Source: Tenacibaculum sp. SZ-18 (lineage in GTDB: Bacteria; Bacteroidota; Bacteroidia; Flavobacteriales; Flavobacteriaceae). Taken from it: a DNA stretch of 64,000 nucleotides. Numbering within the stretch: the stretch's first letter is position 1; every line of letters begins with the position of its first letter. The stretch spans positions 1,719,777-1,783,776 of the forward strand of contig NZ_CP019335.1 of assembly GCF_002813915.1 (NCBI RefSeq), written 5' to 3'. The position numbers and the translations under genes were made by a program. Below, one piece after another: positions 25,943 through 35,486 of the stretch. Below the pieces are notes generated by a model, which saw nothing but the letters and a program-made list of their open reading frames with translations, was not told where the DNA came from and ran no database searches.

Positions 25943-26438
25943 AATTATGTTGTTTAATTAATGCTTCTCTAATTGTTTTACGTGCTCTTGATAATGATAC
26001 TCTCACTGCTGTTGGTTTCATATCTACCATTTCACAAATCTCATCAAAATCATACTGTTCGATATCTCTAAGTTGGATAATGATTTTTTGTTGTTCTGGT
26101 AAATTTTCAATCAGTTTGTGAACATTATTCACGCTATCCTTATATTCAATCTTCTTTTCTAAAGAAGTATCCTTTTCTTTATAATTACTATGAACTAATG
26201 TTAAATTATTTGCTTGTTTAGATTTTAATCTGTCGAAACAATAATTCTTCGTCATTGTCATAGCAAACGCTTCTATGTTTTTATAATCAGCCAACTTTTC
26301 TTTGTTTCTCCAAAGCTTAAAATACAGTTCCTGTGTTGCATCCTCTGCTTCTTCTGTTGACACAAGCAAACGCTTGGCTAAACGAAAAACTTTATCTTTG
26401 AATGGTAATACAACTTTTAAAAAGTCCGACTGTTTCAT
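25929..26438 (-). CDS. ECF RNA polymerase sigma factor
   Basis: A 169-residue sigma factor. Region 2 contains FRLAKRLLVSTEEAEDATQELYFKLW and region 4 contains EQQKIIIQLRDIEQYDFDEICEMVDMK (given here in parts: LPEQQKIIIQLRD, EQYDFDEICEM). It has the usual size for ECF proteins. It starts the operon with the anti-sigma-like protein and DUF4252 genes. It diverges from the S41 peptidase gene with 163 bp between, a region that probably holds its own promoter. Confidence 0.9.
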   Translation of the reverse strand: MKQSDFLKVVLPFKDKVFRLAKRLLVSTEEAEDATQELYFKLWRNKEKLADYKNIEAFAMTMTKNYCFDRLKSKQANNLTLVHSNYKEKDTSLEKKIEYKDSVNNVHKLIENLPEQQKIIIQLRDIEQYDFDEICEMVDMKPTAVRVSLSRARKTIREALIKQHNYGVS

Positions 26439-26601
26439 TTTTTGGTTATTGATTTAGTTGTAATTAATTGATTTTTTTTACGTCTTATTTATCAATTTTA
26501 CACCCTTACGACGACGCAGAATTTATTTTGTTACAAAGAAAGTTAAAAAAAGTACTAACTTTTATATAAATTGCGTTACTACTAGGATTAAACATTTATT
26601 A

Positions 26602-28062
26602 ATGAAGAAATATTTCCGCCTTAACAAACTTTTTTTACTTGTTTTCGCTTTAACTTTTGCTAACTGTTCAAAAACAGATGATATTCCCCAAAATATAGAA
26701 GTTAATAATTTTGTTTGGGGAGGCATGAATGCATATTACAAATGGCAAGGATTAATTCCAGACTTATCTGACAGTAAATTTTCAACTAGAGAACAATTAA
26801 ATAGCTATTTAAATGGATTCAGTGAACCAGGTGAGTTATTTAATAGTTTAATATCATACCCAAACGAATTCCCTAAAGATCCAAACCGTATTTTTTCTTG
26901 GATTACTGATGATTACGTTGCTTTGGAAAACTCTTTTCAAGGTCTTCGTTTAACAAGCGGATTAAAATTAGTAGGGATTGAATATGCAAATAATTCTGGA
27001 AATGCATATGTAGTTGTTAGAGATGTGATTAATGGATCAGATGCAGATAATAAAGGAATTAAAAGAGGAATGATAATTTCTGAGGTAAATGGAACACAAA
27101 TTACAACTGGGAACGTAAATCAATTGTTTGCTCCTAATAGTTTTACAGTAAGTTTAGCAGATTATAATGGTGGGAATCCTACTCCAAACGGAATAAGTAT
27201 TTCTATTGTAAAGACAGAGGTCACAGAAAATCCTGTTAAGATTGCAACTATTATAAATGAAGGAGCTAACAGAATCGGTTATTTAATGTACAATCAATTT
27301 TCATCTGATTTTGACGCACAATTGAATCAGGCTTTCGCAGACTTCCGCATTGGTGGAATTACAGATTTAGTTTTAGATTTAAGATATAATGGCGGTGGGT
27401 CAGTAACTTCGGCAATTTATTTATCTAGCATGATAACTGGTCAATTTACAGGAGAAGTCTTTGCAAATAAAATATGGAATGAAAAGGTAATGGCTAGTTT
27501 TAGTAGTGAAAGTTTTATAGATCGCTTTACAGATAGATTGGTAAAAAGAGATTCTAGCGGAAATATAATTTTAGACGAAGCTATCAACAATTTAAACTTA
27601 ACAAACTTATATGTAATAGTTAGCGATCAAACCGCATCTGCCTCTGAACTCATAATAAACGGTTTAAGACCATACATTAATGTTAAGTTAATTGGTACAG
27701 AAACAGTTGGAAAGCAAGTAGCTTCAATTACTTTGTATGATTCAGATGATTACACCCGAAATGGAGCAAATTTTAATAATTCGCATACTTGGGCTATGCA
27801 ACCTATTGTTTTGGAAATTCGAAATAAAGATGGGCAAAATGAACCAAACGGATTTACAGCCGAAGTTCAAATAGCAGAAGATTACAGCAATTTGGGAGTT
27901 TTAGGAGACCCGAATGAGCCTTTATTGTCTCGAGCTCTTCAATATATTACCACTGGATCAAAAGGTTCTAATTTCTCATATCATAAAGAATCAATAAAAC
28001 CATTTTGGAATTCACAAAAGAGAAATATTGACTTTAATAACATGTATGTAGATATAAGATAG
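26602..28062 (+). CDS. S41-family (C-terminal processing) peptidase lipoprotein
   Basis: A 486-residue lipoprotein (lipobox ANC, Cys22). A PDZ-like domain lies at about 118-205 (GIKRGMIISEVNGTQI), followed by the tail-specific protease core with LVLDLRYNGGGSV, catalytic Ser346 in TASASE and Lys371 in ETVGKQVAS. It would cleave C-terminal ends of envelope proteins. It is a single gene ended by a strong bidirectional terminator. Its first 100 residues, FVWGGMNAYYKWQG onwards, are typical of Bacteroidota S41 lipoproteins. Confidence 0.92.
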   Translation: MKKYFRLNKLFLLVFALTFANCSKTDDIPQNIEVNNFVWGGMNAYYKWQGLIPDLSDSKFSTREQLNSYLNGFSEPGELFNSLISYPNEFPKDPNRIFSWITDDYVALENSFQGLRLTSGLKLVGIEYANNSGNAYVVVRDVINGSDADNKGIKRGMIISEVNGTQITTGNVNQLFAPNSFTVSLADYNGGNPTPNGISISIVKTEVTENPVKIATIINEGANRIGYLMYNQFSSDFDAQLNQAFADFRIGGITDLVLDLRYNGGGSVTSAIYLSSMITGQFTGEVFANKIWNEKVMASFSSESFIDRFTDRLVKRDSSGNIILDEAINNLNLTNLYVIVSDQTASASELIINGLRPYINVKLIGTETVGKQVASITLYDSDDYTRNGANFNNSHTWAMQPIVLEIRNKDGQNEPNGFTAEVQIAEDYSNLGVLGDPNEPLLSRALQYITTGSKGSNFSYHKESIKPFWNSQKRNIDFNNMYVDIR

Positions 28063-28080
28063 ATTCTAAAAAAGAGAAAT

Positions 28081-28117
28081 AAAAAAAGCGAGCTAATTTT
28101 TTAGCTCGCTTTTTTAT
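28081..28117. terminator. Bidirectional hairpin terminator
   Basis: The arms AAAAAAAGCGAGCTAA (28081-28096) and TTAGCTCGCTTTTTT form a perfect stem flanked by A and T runs. It stops the S41 gene on the plus strand and the DUF72 gene on the minus strand. Confidence 0.9.
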
Positions 28118-28134
28118 TCTACTTAAAATTACAT

Positions 28135-29022
28135 TTAAAATAATGTTTGCTGTTCTTCTTCTTTAGGTATTTTTAAATTAACATCTAATGCTGAATTTAT
28201 TTTTTTAATAAAATATGAAGCTAATAATGGAGAACCAATTTCTAAACTTTGATGAACAAAAAAATGAATATTTCGTAAGCCTAAATTTACCCATTCAGAA
28301 AGTCGTTCAACCCAATCATCTAATCTAGCATAATCCAAAGAATGATTCGCTCCTACAAATCTAATAAAAGCTTCATTATTCGTTAATCGCATATGCATCA
28401 TATCACGTCTTCCTGCAGTGTCAACAATGGTATTTGAAACTCCATTACTTTCTAAAAGTTCATAAAATTCAAAAGCAACCGTTTCATCAGTAAACCAATT
28501 TGTATGCCTACACTCAACACTTAAAGGAATGTCTTTTGGCCAGCCTTCAACGAAATTTTTGAGTCTATCAAAATTCTTAGGCCCAAAGTTTGAATGTAAC
28601 TGAAGAAAAATTGTACCTAACTTCTTCTCTAGCCTAGTTGCTGCGTCTAAATAATAATTCACTAAATCAGATACACCTTTTAATCTATTCCAATGACTAA
28701 TTTCTTGGGTTAGTTTTGGAAAAAACTTAAATCCGTCTGGAGTTTTATTCTTCCATTTCTCAAATTGTTCAGGAGGAAACTGACGATAAAAAGTTGCATT
28801 TAACTCTATCGAATTGAACTGTGATGAATAATAAACTAATTCATCTTTTGTTCCCCTTGGATAAAAACCTTTTAAATCAGCTTTATTCCATTTTGTACAC
28901 CCCACATAAACTGACAAAGGTTTTTTCTTATCTAAAGTTGATAATAATTTTGTTGTTCGTTTATTTGTTTCCGGAAATGAAAAATCTACTAATTCTGGCT
29001 GCTCTACCTTTCCAAACTTCAT
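28135..29022 (-). CDS. DUF72-domain protein
   Basis: A 295-residue TIM-barrel-like protein of the DUF72 (YecE) family. Features are SVYVGCTKWNKADLKGFYPRG near the start, the YSSQFNSIELNATFYR segment, and LSVECRHTNW. The function of the family is unknown; a nuclease or glycosidase role has been proposed without proof. It overlaps the upstream patatin gene by 4 bp (29019-29022), so the two are translated together. Confidence 0.88.
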   Translation of the reverse strand: MKFGKVEQPELVDFSFPETNKRTTKLLSTLDKKKPLSVYVGCTKWNKADLKGFYPRGTKDELVYYSSQFNSIELNATFYRQFPPEQFEKWKNKTPDGFKFFPKLTQEISHWNRLKGVSDLVNYYLDAATRLEKKLGTIFLQLHSNFGPKNFDRLKNFVEGWPKDIPLSVECRHTNWFTDETVAFEFYELLESNGVSNTIVDTAGRRDMMHMRLTNNEAFIRFVGANHSLDYARLDDWVERLSEWVNLGLRNIHFFVHQSLEIGSPLLASYFIKKINSALDVNLKIPKEEEQQTLF

Positions 29023-29960
29023 GAAGCGTCTTTCGTATTTTTATCAATTAAATCTGGTCTAAAATCATTCATCAATGATAAATCTTTCTGCTTGGCATAT
29101 TCATAACCTTGTCTCCACCAAGAAGACATTTGTTTTTTATCAAAAATTAAAGAATTTGTAGTTAAAACCGTTGGTGTATAATATAAATTGAGTTGTACAT
29201 CCTGATATCTTGCTGATAATTTCCCAATAGTAACATTGTGTTTTTCAACATGTTCCAGCATAAAACCAAAAACATCAAGCATTAGTGAAAACGGATTTTT
29301 TGCCGGAATTCTATTAATTTGATTTACCTCTGTCTCTAATATAATAGCATCTACCTCCTTTGCTCCTCTTTGTATCGCTTCTCGAATAGGAACTAAACAG
29401 CCAAAACCTCCATCGGCATATTGACAGGAATTTTTCTCTAAGAGACTCATAAAAGGAACATAATTACAAGAACCCCAAATCCAATCACAAAAATCTTCAT
29501 AAGAACAATCAAGGATAGATTTGTATTCTATTTCATTCGCAGTTAAGTTAGATACTGTAACCACTACTTCTTTATTATCCTTTCTTATTGAATGATACAT
29601 TTCTTTTGTAACATTCTCTCCAATTAATTTTCGTAGATTTTTACTTTCTCCAAAGGTTTTTCTACCGTTCAAGAAGTTCCAAAATGTATTACTATGTTTA
29701 ATAGAAATCACTTTTACTCCATGAACATTTTTAACACGAAAAGGATTATTACTAAAAATACTACGTTGATTGACATTTGTATAAAGCATCTTTAACTCGT
29801 CTACCATTCCTTTAGCCAAATGAGACACCATTAAACTTCCTGTAGAAGTTCCTAAAAACAAATCATAATTTTTCTTTTTTTCCTTCATTAAAAACTCCAC
29901 AACACCACCCGCGAATGCGCCTTTGCTACCACCTCCAGAAATTACTAATGCTTTCTTCAT
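29019..29960 (-). CDS. Patatin-like phospholipase
   Basis: A 313-residue serine lipase of the patatin family. The oxyanion loop GGGSKGAFAGG is at 9-19, the nucleophile elbow GTSTG at 37-41 (Ser39), and the catalytic Asp183 in YADGGFG. No signal peptide is seen, so it probably acts in the cytoplasm or at the inner face of the membrane on phospholipids or lysophospholipids. It is transcribed with the DUF72 gene and diverges from the BNR-repeat lipoprotein gene over a 50-bp gap that holds a 15-bp inverted repeat. Confidence 0.9.
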   Translation of the reverse strand: MKKALVISGGGSKGAFAGGVVEFLMKEKKKNYDLFLGTSTGSLMVSHLAKGMVDELKMLYTNVNQRSIFSNNPFRVKNVHGVKVISIKHSNTFWNFLNGRKTFGESKNLRKLIGENVTKEMYHSIRKDNKEVVVTVSNLTANEIEYKSILDCSYEDFCDWIWGSCNYVPFMSLLEKNSCQYADGGFGCLVPIREAIQRGAKEVDAIILETEVNQINRIPAKNPFSLMLDVFGFMLEHVEKHNVTIGKLSARYQDVQLNLYYTPTVLTTNSLIFDKKQMSSWWRQGYEYAKQKDLSLMNDFRPDLIDKNTKDAS

Positions 29961-29973
29961 AAATATGAAATGA

Positions 29974-30009
29974 TTTTCTCTATTTTTAGTCGCATAAAAA
30001 TAGAGAAAA
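29974..30009. repeat. 15-bp perfect inverted repeat in a 50-bp divergent gap
   Basis: The arms TTTTCTCTATTTTTA (29974-29988) and TAAAAATAGAGAAAA (29995-30009) are exact inverse copies around GTCGCA. The right arm ends 2 nt before the ATG at 30011 and would bury its ribosome-binding region in RNA form. It may be an operator shared by both genes or a leader hairpin. Confidence 0.6.
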
Positions 30010-30010
30010 A

Positions 30011-31051
30011 ATGAAACGCTACCTTATAATAATTTCATTAACATTTATTTTCCTTTCATGTAAACAGGAACAAGCCAATCGAGAAATTACTAATATAGAT
30101 CTTGAAATTTTTAAAATGGACAGTATTAGTATAAGAGCTATAGAAGTTATTGATAAAAATATTTTGTTCTTCGCTGGTTCAAATGGAAAAACGGGTAGAA
30201 CATTGGATAGCGGAAAAACTTGGGATATTCAAACCATAGTTTATCAAGATTCTATAAATCCAAACTTTAGAAGTATTGCAAAAAATAAAAATGCTTACTT
30301 CGCTCTATCAATTGCCAATCCCGCCCTATTGTATAAAATTACCAATACTAACGAAATAGTCTACACTGAAAATCATGAAAAAGTATTTTATGATTCAATG
30401 AAATTCTTTAGTAATGGTTTAGATGGAATTGCTGTTGGAGATCCAGTTGATAATTGTCCTTCAATTATAATGACGCATGACGGCGGTGATACTTGGAAGA
30501 AGCTTTCTTGTGATCAACTTCCAAATTTTGAAGAAGGCGAAGCATTTTTTGCTGCTAGCAATACAAATATTGAAATTATTAACAATACAGTTTGGATTGC
30601 CTCTGGAGGAGCCAAATCTAGAATAATTAAATCAACTGATAGAGGAAATACATGGAAAGTAATCGAAACTCCGATAATTCAAGGAAATGGTCCACAAGGA
30701 ATTTATTCTATAGATTTTTATGATGAAAATAATGGTTTCATCATCGGGGGAGATTATTCTAAAGCAAATGAAAATTTTAAAAATAAGGCTGTTACAAAAG
30801 ATGGTGGAGAAACTTGGAAAATTGTAGCTGATAATAAAAATCCAAATTATAAAAGCTGTGTTCAGTATATTCCTAATGGAAAAGGAAAAGAAATTTTCGC
30901 TGTAGGAAAGACAGGAATTTCATATTCTAACGATGCGGGGAATACTTGGAAAAAACTCTCAGATGAAGATTTTTATTCAATTCAATTCGTAAATGAACAA
31001 TTTGCTTGGTTATCTGGTCATGAAAAAATCGCAAAAATGATGATTCGGTAA
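30011..31051 (+). CDS. BNR/Ycf48-like beta-propeller lipoprotein
   Basis: A 346-residue lipoprotein (lipobox FLSC, Cys17). It has repeated Asp-box-like turns (SGKTWDIQ, GGDTWKKL, RGNTWKV, GGETWKIV, AGNTWKKL) about 50-60 residues apart. This makes a sialidase/Ycf48-type beta-propeller. Such proteins in Bacteroidota are often labelled oxidoreductases without evidence; I see no catalytic signature. The protein would be periplasmic or on the surface. It precedes the amidohydrolase genes by 80 bp and may be transcribed with them. Confidence 0.82.
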   Translation: MKRYLIIISLTFIFLSCKQEQANREITNIDLEIFKMDSISIRAIEVIDKNILFFAGSNGKTGRTLDSGKTWDIQTIVYQDSINPNFRSIAKNKNAYFALSIANPALLYKITNTNEIVYTENHEKVFYDSMKFFSNGLDGIAVGDPVDNCPSIIMTHDGGDTWKKLSCDQLPNFEEGEAFFAASNTNIEIINNTVWIASGGAKSRIIKSTDRGNTWKVIETPIIQGNGPQGIYSIDFYDENNGFIIGGDYSKANENFKNKAVTKDGGETWKIVADNKNPNYKSCVQYIPNGKGKEIFAVGKTGISYSNDAGNTWKKLSDEDFYSIQFVNEQFAWLSGHEKIAKMMIR

Positions 31052-31132
31052 TTCTTAATTTTATGTTAAAGCAAATTCATTGTGAAATTAATTGAATACT
31101 TTTAATTGTTATTTCAATCAATTAATTCAACA

Positions 31133-34084
31133 ATGAAGAAAATAGTCCTACTATTTCTCTTCTGTGTTTCCGTTAGTTTCTCACAAGAATACTTTCCTAC
31201 AAACACAGGAGTGAAAACCACAAAAAACACTACTGTTGCTTTTACTAATGCAACCATTTATTTAAGCCCAACAAATAAAATTAAAAAAGGAACTTTACTA
31301 ATTAAAGATGGTAAAGTATTAAATGTTGGTAAAAACATAAGTATTCCCAAAGAAGCCAAAATTGTCGATTCAAAAGGAAAATATATTTATCCTTCTTTTA
31401 TTGATATTTATTCAAGCTTTGGGATTCCAGATATTAAAAGAAGTTCTGGAGGTAATGGAGGTCCACAATACGACGCGAATAGGAAAGGATATTACTGGAA
31501 TGATCATATTAGACCAGAAACAGATCCATTAACATCATTTTCGTTTGATGCGAAAAAAGCTAAAGTTTTAATTGATGCTGGTTTCGGTGTTGTTAATTCT
31601 CACTTAGAGGATGGAATCATGCAAGGTAACGGAGTTTTAGTTGCTTTAAATTCAGATGCTTCTAATGCTTACAGAATATTAGATCAGAAAACATCAAATC
31701 ATTTATCTTTTTCAAAAAGTAGAAAGTCTCGTCAATCTTATCCAACATCAAGAATGGGTGCTATGGCCTTAATAAGACAAGTTTATTTGGACGCTGATTG
31801 GTATGCAAATGGATATTCAAAAAATTCAGATTTATCTTTAGAAGCAGTAAATAAAAACAAAAGTTTACCTCAAATTTTTAATGCAGGTGATGCTATCAAT
31901 GCTTTAAGAGCAGATAAAGTCGGAGATGAGTTTGGAGTGCAATACACAATTTTAGGAGGTGGTGATGAATTCGAAAGAATTCCTGATATAAAAAATACTA
32001 ATGCTACTTTTATTATTCCTATTAACTTCAGAAAGGCCTATGATGTGAGTAACAAATTTTTAGCAGAAGTTATTTCTTTACGTGACATGCGTAAATGGAA
32101 TCAAGAACCTTCAAATCCGGCAATGTTAGCTAAAAACGGAATAAACTTCGCTTTAACTACACATAAACTAAAGTCACCAAAAGAATTCAATAAGAATCTT
32201 CAAAAAGCTATTAAATACGGTTTAGATAAAACAAAAGCTTTAGAGGCATTAACTACTGTTCCTGCTGGAATTTTAAATAATTCAAAAATTGGTAATTTAA
32301 ATTCAGGGAGTTATGCTAATTTCTTAATTACTTCTGGTGATATTTTTGACTCAAAAACAATTGTTTACGAAAACTGGGTTCAAGGAAACAAAAATGTTAT
32401 CAACGACATGTCTATTCCTGATTTAGCTGGAACTTACATGGTAAATGTTAATGGTACCACTTATGATTTAACAATTACAGGTAAAGGTGCAAAACAAAAA
32501 GGATCTGTTAAATTAGGAGATAAAAAGCTTAAGTCTACTTTCTCTTTTAAAGATAATTGGATCCAATTAGCGATTAATAACGACGGAAAATATGTTCGTT
32601 TAGCAGGAACTATTATAAATGATTTAAACGGTATGGAAGGTACTGGAACAGATCATTATGGGAATGATGTTACTTGGAGTGCATCAAAACAAGTTAAAAA
32701 GTCTAAAGACAAGAAAAAATCAAAGAAAAAATCAAATGAAGATGCTCCTGAAGTAGTTGCTGTGAGCTATCCTAATGTTGGTTTTGGAAATGCATATAGA
32801 CCTTCTAAACAAACTATTTTAATTAAAAATGCTACAGTTTGGACAAGTGAGAATGGTCAAGTTTTAAACGATACGGATGTTTTAGTTAAAGATGGAAAAA
32901 TCAGTAAAATTGGCAAAAACTTATCAGCCGGTAAAGCTAAAGTTATTGATGGAACAGGAAAGTATTTAACCGCAGGTATCATTGACGAACATTCCCATAT
33001 TGCGACTTCAGCAGTAAATGAAGCAGGACATAACTCTACTGCAGAAGTAACAATAGAAGACGTTGTTGATCCAGATGATATTAATATTTATAGAAATATC
33101 GCAGGAGGTGTAACTTCTATTCAGGTTTTACATGGTTCTGCAAACCCAATTGGAGGTAGATCTGCAATTATCAAATTAAAATGGGGAGAAAATGCTAAAA
33201 ACATGATTTACAAAAACTCTCCAAAGTTCATCAAATTTGCCTTAGGTGAAAATGTAAAGCAATCAAATTGGGGAGATCGTCAAACAATTCGTTTTCCGCA
33301 AACTCGTATGGGAGTTGAGCAAGTTTTCATTGATTATTTCCAAAGAGCTAAGGAATACGATGAAAAGAAGAGAAGCGGAAAACCTTACAGAAAAGATATT
33401 GAGTTAGAAGCAATCGCAGAAATCATTAATAAAGAACGTTTTATTTCGTGTCACTCATATGTACAGTCGGAAATTAATATGTTAATGAAAGTTACGGAAC
33501 AGTTTAATTTTAATGTAAATACATTTACTCATATTTTAGAAGGTTACAAAGTTGCGGATAAAATGAAAGAACATGGAGCTGGGGGATCTACTTTTGCAGA
33601 TTGGTGGGCTTACAAATACGAAGTTAATGATGCAATTCCCTATAACTCTGCAATTATGCACAAACAAGGCGTTACTGTTGCAATTAACTCGGATGATGCT
33701 GAAATGTCAAGAAGGTTAAATCAAGAAGCTGCAAAAACAGTTAAGTATGGTGGTTTAACGGAGCAAGAAGCTTGGAGTACTGTAACGATTAATCCGGCTA
33801 AACTTTTACATCTTGACGACAGAACAGGAAGTATTAAAGTTGGTAAAGATGCAGACTTAGTTTTATGGAGTGATAACCCATTATCAGTTTACAGTAAAGC
33901 AGAAAAAACAATTATTGACGGAACTATCTATTTTGATATTGAAAAAGATCTTCAAAAAAGAAAGGATATCAAAGCTGAAAAAGCTAAGTTGATTGAAATG
34001 ATGTTAAAAGAGAAACTTGGTGGAGCTCCAACACAAGCACCAGTTAAAAAACAAAAGAAATTATTCCACTGTGATACTGAATAA
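31133..34084 (+). CDS. Two-part amidohydrolase-like exported protein
   Basis: I start at the ATG at 31133, where a signal peptide (MKKIVLLFLFCVSVSFSQ) begins; this gives 983 residues. The protein is a tandem of two amidohydrolase-like halves. The N-terminal half has the family start (LLIKDGKVLNVGKNI, KYIYPSFIDIYSSFG), but the metal-binding HxH is missing. The C-terminal half (from about residue 560) has it (IIDEHSHI) and NSDDAEMSRR, so it is likely the active one. A Lys-rich linker (KSKDKKKSKKKS) joins them. It lies 19 bp before a second, HxH-less relative. Substrate unknown; a metallohydrolase acting on cyclic amides or peptides is the usual guess. Confidence 0.85.
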   Translation: MKKIVLLFLFCVSVSFSQEYFPTNTGVKTTKNTTVAFTNATIYLSPTNKIKKGTLLIKDGKVLNVGKNISIPKEAKIVDSKGKYIYPSFIDIYSSFGIPDIKRSSGGNGGPQYDANRKGYYWNDHIRPETDPLTSFSFDAKKAKVLIDAGFGVVNSHLEDGIMQGNGVLVALNSDASNAYRILDQKTSNHLSFSKSRKSRQSYPTSRMGAMALIRQVYLDADWYANGYSKNSDLSLEAVNKNKSLPQIFNAGDAINALRADKVGDEFGVQYTILGGGDEFERIPDIKNTNATFIIPINFRKAYDVSNKFLAEVISLRDMRKWNQEPSNPAMLAKNGINFALTTHKLKSPKEFNKNLQKAIKYGLDKTKALEALTTVPAGILNNSKIGNLNSGSYANFLITSGDIFDSKTIVYENWVQGNKNVINDMSIPDLAGTYMVNVNGTTYDLTITGKGAKQKGSVKLGDKKLKSTFSFKDNWIQLAINNDGKYVRLAGTIINDLNGMEGTGTDHYGNDVTWSASKQVKKSKDKKKSKKKSNEDAPEVVAVSYPNVGFGNAYRPSKQTILIKNATVWTSENGQVLNDTDVLVKDGKISKIGKNLSAGKAKVIDGTGKYLTAGIIDEHSHIATSAVNEAGHNSTAEVTIEDVVDPDDINIYRNIAGGVTSIQVLHGSANPIGGRSAIIKLKWGENAKNMIYKNSPKFIKFALGENVKQSNWGDRQTIRFPQTRMGVEQVFIDYFQRAKEYDEKKRSGKPYRKDIELEAIAEIINKERFISCHSYVQSEINMLMKVTEQFNFNVNTFTHILEGYKVADKMKEHGAGGSTFADWWAYKYEVNDAIPYNSAIMHKQGVTVAINSDDAEMSRRLNQEAAKTVKYGGLTEQEAWSTVTINPAKLLHLDDRTGSIKVGKDADLVLWSDNPLSVYSKAEKTIIDGTIYFDIEKDLQKRKDIKAEKAKLIEMMLKEKLGGAPTQAPVKKQKKLFHCDTE

Positions 34085-34103
34085 GAACTTAAAAAGAGAC
34101 AAA

Positions 34104-35399
34104 ATGAAAAAACAATTTATATACATGTTGCTAAGTTTCTTATTCATAGGAAATCTTAGTGCACAACAAACACCTGCTCCAAAACAATCTAAAAAAATAT
34201 CGATAGTTGGAGCGACAGCACACATAGGAAACGGAAGTGTAATTGAAAACTCATTAATTGAATTTGAAAATGGAAAAATAACTTTCGTGGGAAAATCTTA
34301 TGACAAATCACCTGAAGGTGAAGTAATGAATTATAATGGTAAACACGTTTACCCTGGTTTTATTGCTGCAAATACTTCTCTTGGTTTAGCAGAAATTGAT
34401 GCAGTTAGAGCTACTCGTGATTTTGACGAAGTTGGAGGTTACTTGCCTCATATTAGAAGTATTATTGCGTATAATGCAGAAAGTAAAGTTGTAGAATCTA
34501 TGCGTCCGAACGGGGTTTTAATGGCTCAAGTTGCTCCTCGAGGTGGAACTATTTCTGGAACATCTTCAATTGTACAATTCGATGCTTGGAACTGGGAAGA
34601 CGCGATTTTAAAAGTTGATGATGGAATCCATGTAAATTGGCCTTCAAGTTTATCAAGAGGTCGTTGGTGGTTAGGAGAAGATCCAGCTTTGAAACCAAAT
34701 AAAAACTATGCAAAATCAGTTGACCGAATTAAGTCTTACATAAAACGAGCAAAGAAATATTTATCCGGTAACAGAAGTCCTAAAGATTTACCTTTTGAAG
34801 CTATGGATAAACTGTTTCATGGAAATCAGAAATTATTTGTTCATGTTTCAGGAGAAAAATCAATTACTGATGTTGTAAATACTTTTAAGAAACTGGGTAT
34901 TAAAAATTTAGTTTTAGTGAATGCAGAAGGTGCTCAAAAGGTAACTCAATTATTAAAAGACAATAATGTTGGAGTAATTCTTAGGAGATCACATAGACTA
35001 CCAAATAGTGATGACGAAGACTATGATTTACCTTTTAGAATGGCACAATTATTAACTGAAAATGGAATTGTTGTTGCTTTAGGAATGGAAGGTGAAATGG
35101 AAAGAATGAATACTCGTAATCTTCCTTTTTATGCAGGAACCTGTGCTGCTTATGGATTAGGTAAAGAAGAAGCTGTAAAACTTATCACTTCTAATGCTGC
35201 TAAAATTTTAGGAATTGATGATAAAGTTGGAACTATTGCAACTGGCAAAGATGCAACGCTATTTATTTCTGAAGGAGACGCTTTAGACATGAGAACTAAC
35301 ATCATTTTAAATGCATTTATTCAAGGACGTAAAATTAGTTTAGAAACTCATCAAACTAAACTTTGGAAACGTTATGAAAACAAATACAAAAATCAATAA
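34104..35399 (+). CDS. Amidohydrolase-like exported protein without HxH
   Basis: I take the ATG at 34104, which begins the signal peptide MKKQFIYMLLSFLFIGNLSAQ; the mature part is about 410 residues. The family opening ISIVGATAHIGNGSVIENS and KHVYPGFIAANTSLG are clear, but the position of HxH reads AANTS, so the usual metal ligands are lost. Late motifs ALGMEGEMERMN and KVGTIATGKDATLFIS match the C-terminal end of amidohydrolases. It is encoded 19 bp after the two-part protein and may be its non-catalytic partner. A strong terminator follows. Confidence 0.82.
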   Translation: MKKQFIYMLLSFLFIGNLSAQQTPAPKQSKKISIVGATAHIGNGSVIENSLIEFENGKITFVGKSYDKSPEGEVMNYNGKHVYPGFIAANTSLGLAEIDAVRATRDFDEVGGYLPHIRSIIAYNAESKVVESMRPNGVLMAQVAPRGGTISGTSSIVQFDAWNWEDAILKVDDGIHVNWPSSLSRGRWWLGEDPALKPNKNYAKSVDRIKSYIKRAKKYLSGNRSPKDLPFEAMDKLFHGNQKLFVHVSGEKSITDVVNTFKKLGIKNLVLVNAEGAQKVTQLLKDNNVGVILRRSHRLPNSDDEDYDLPFRMAQLLTENGIVVALGMEGEMERMNTRNLPFYAGTCAAYGLGKEEAVKLITSNAAKILGIDDKVGTIATGKDATLFISEGDALDMRTNIILNAFIQGRKISLETHQTKLWKRYENKYKNQ

Positions 35400-35416
35400 A
35401 AAAGATTTTTCACTTT

Positions 35417-35447
35417 ATAAAAAGCTCGGTAATTCCGAGCTTTTTTT
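35417..35447 (+). terminator. Hairpin terminator of the amidohydrolase operon
   Basis: The arms AAAGCTCGG (35421-35429) and CCGAGCTTT (35435-35443) enclose TAATT, followed by a T run. The stem is perfect. Confidence 0.88.
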
Positions 35448-35486
35448 ATGCTTTCAAATAGCACAAGTTTAAGTATTTTTGTCAGG

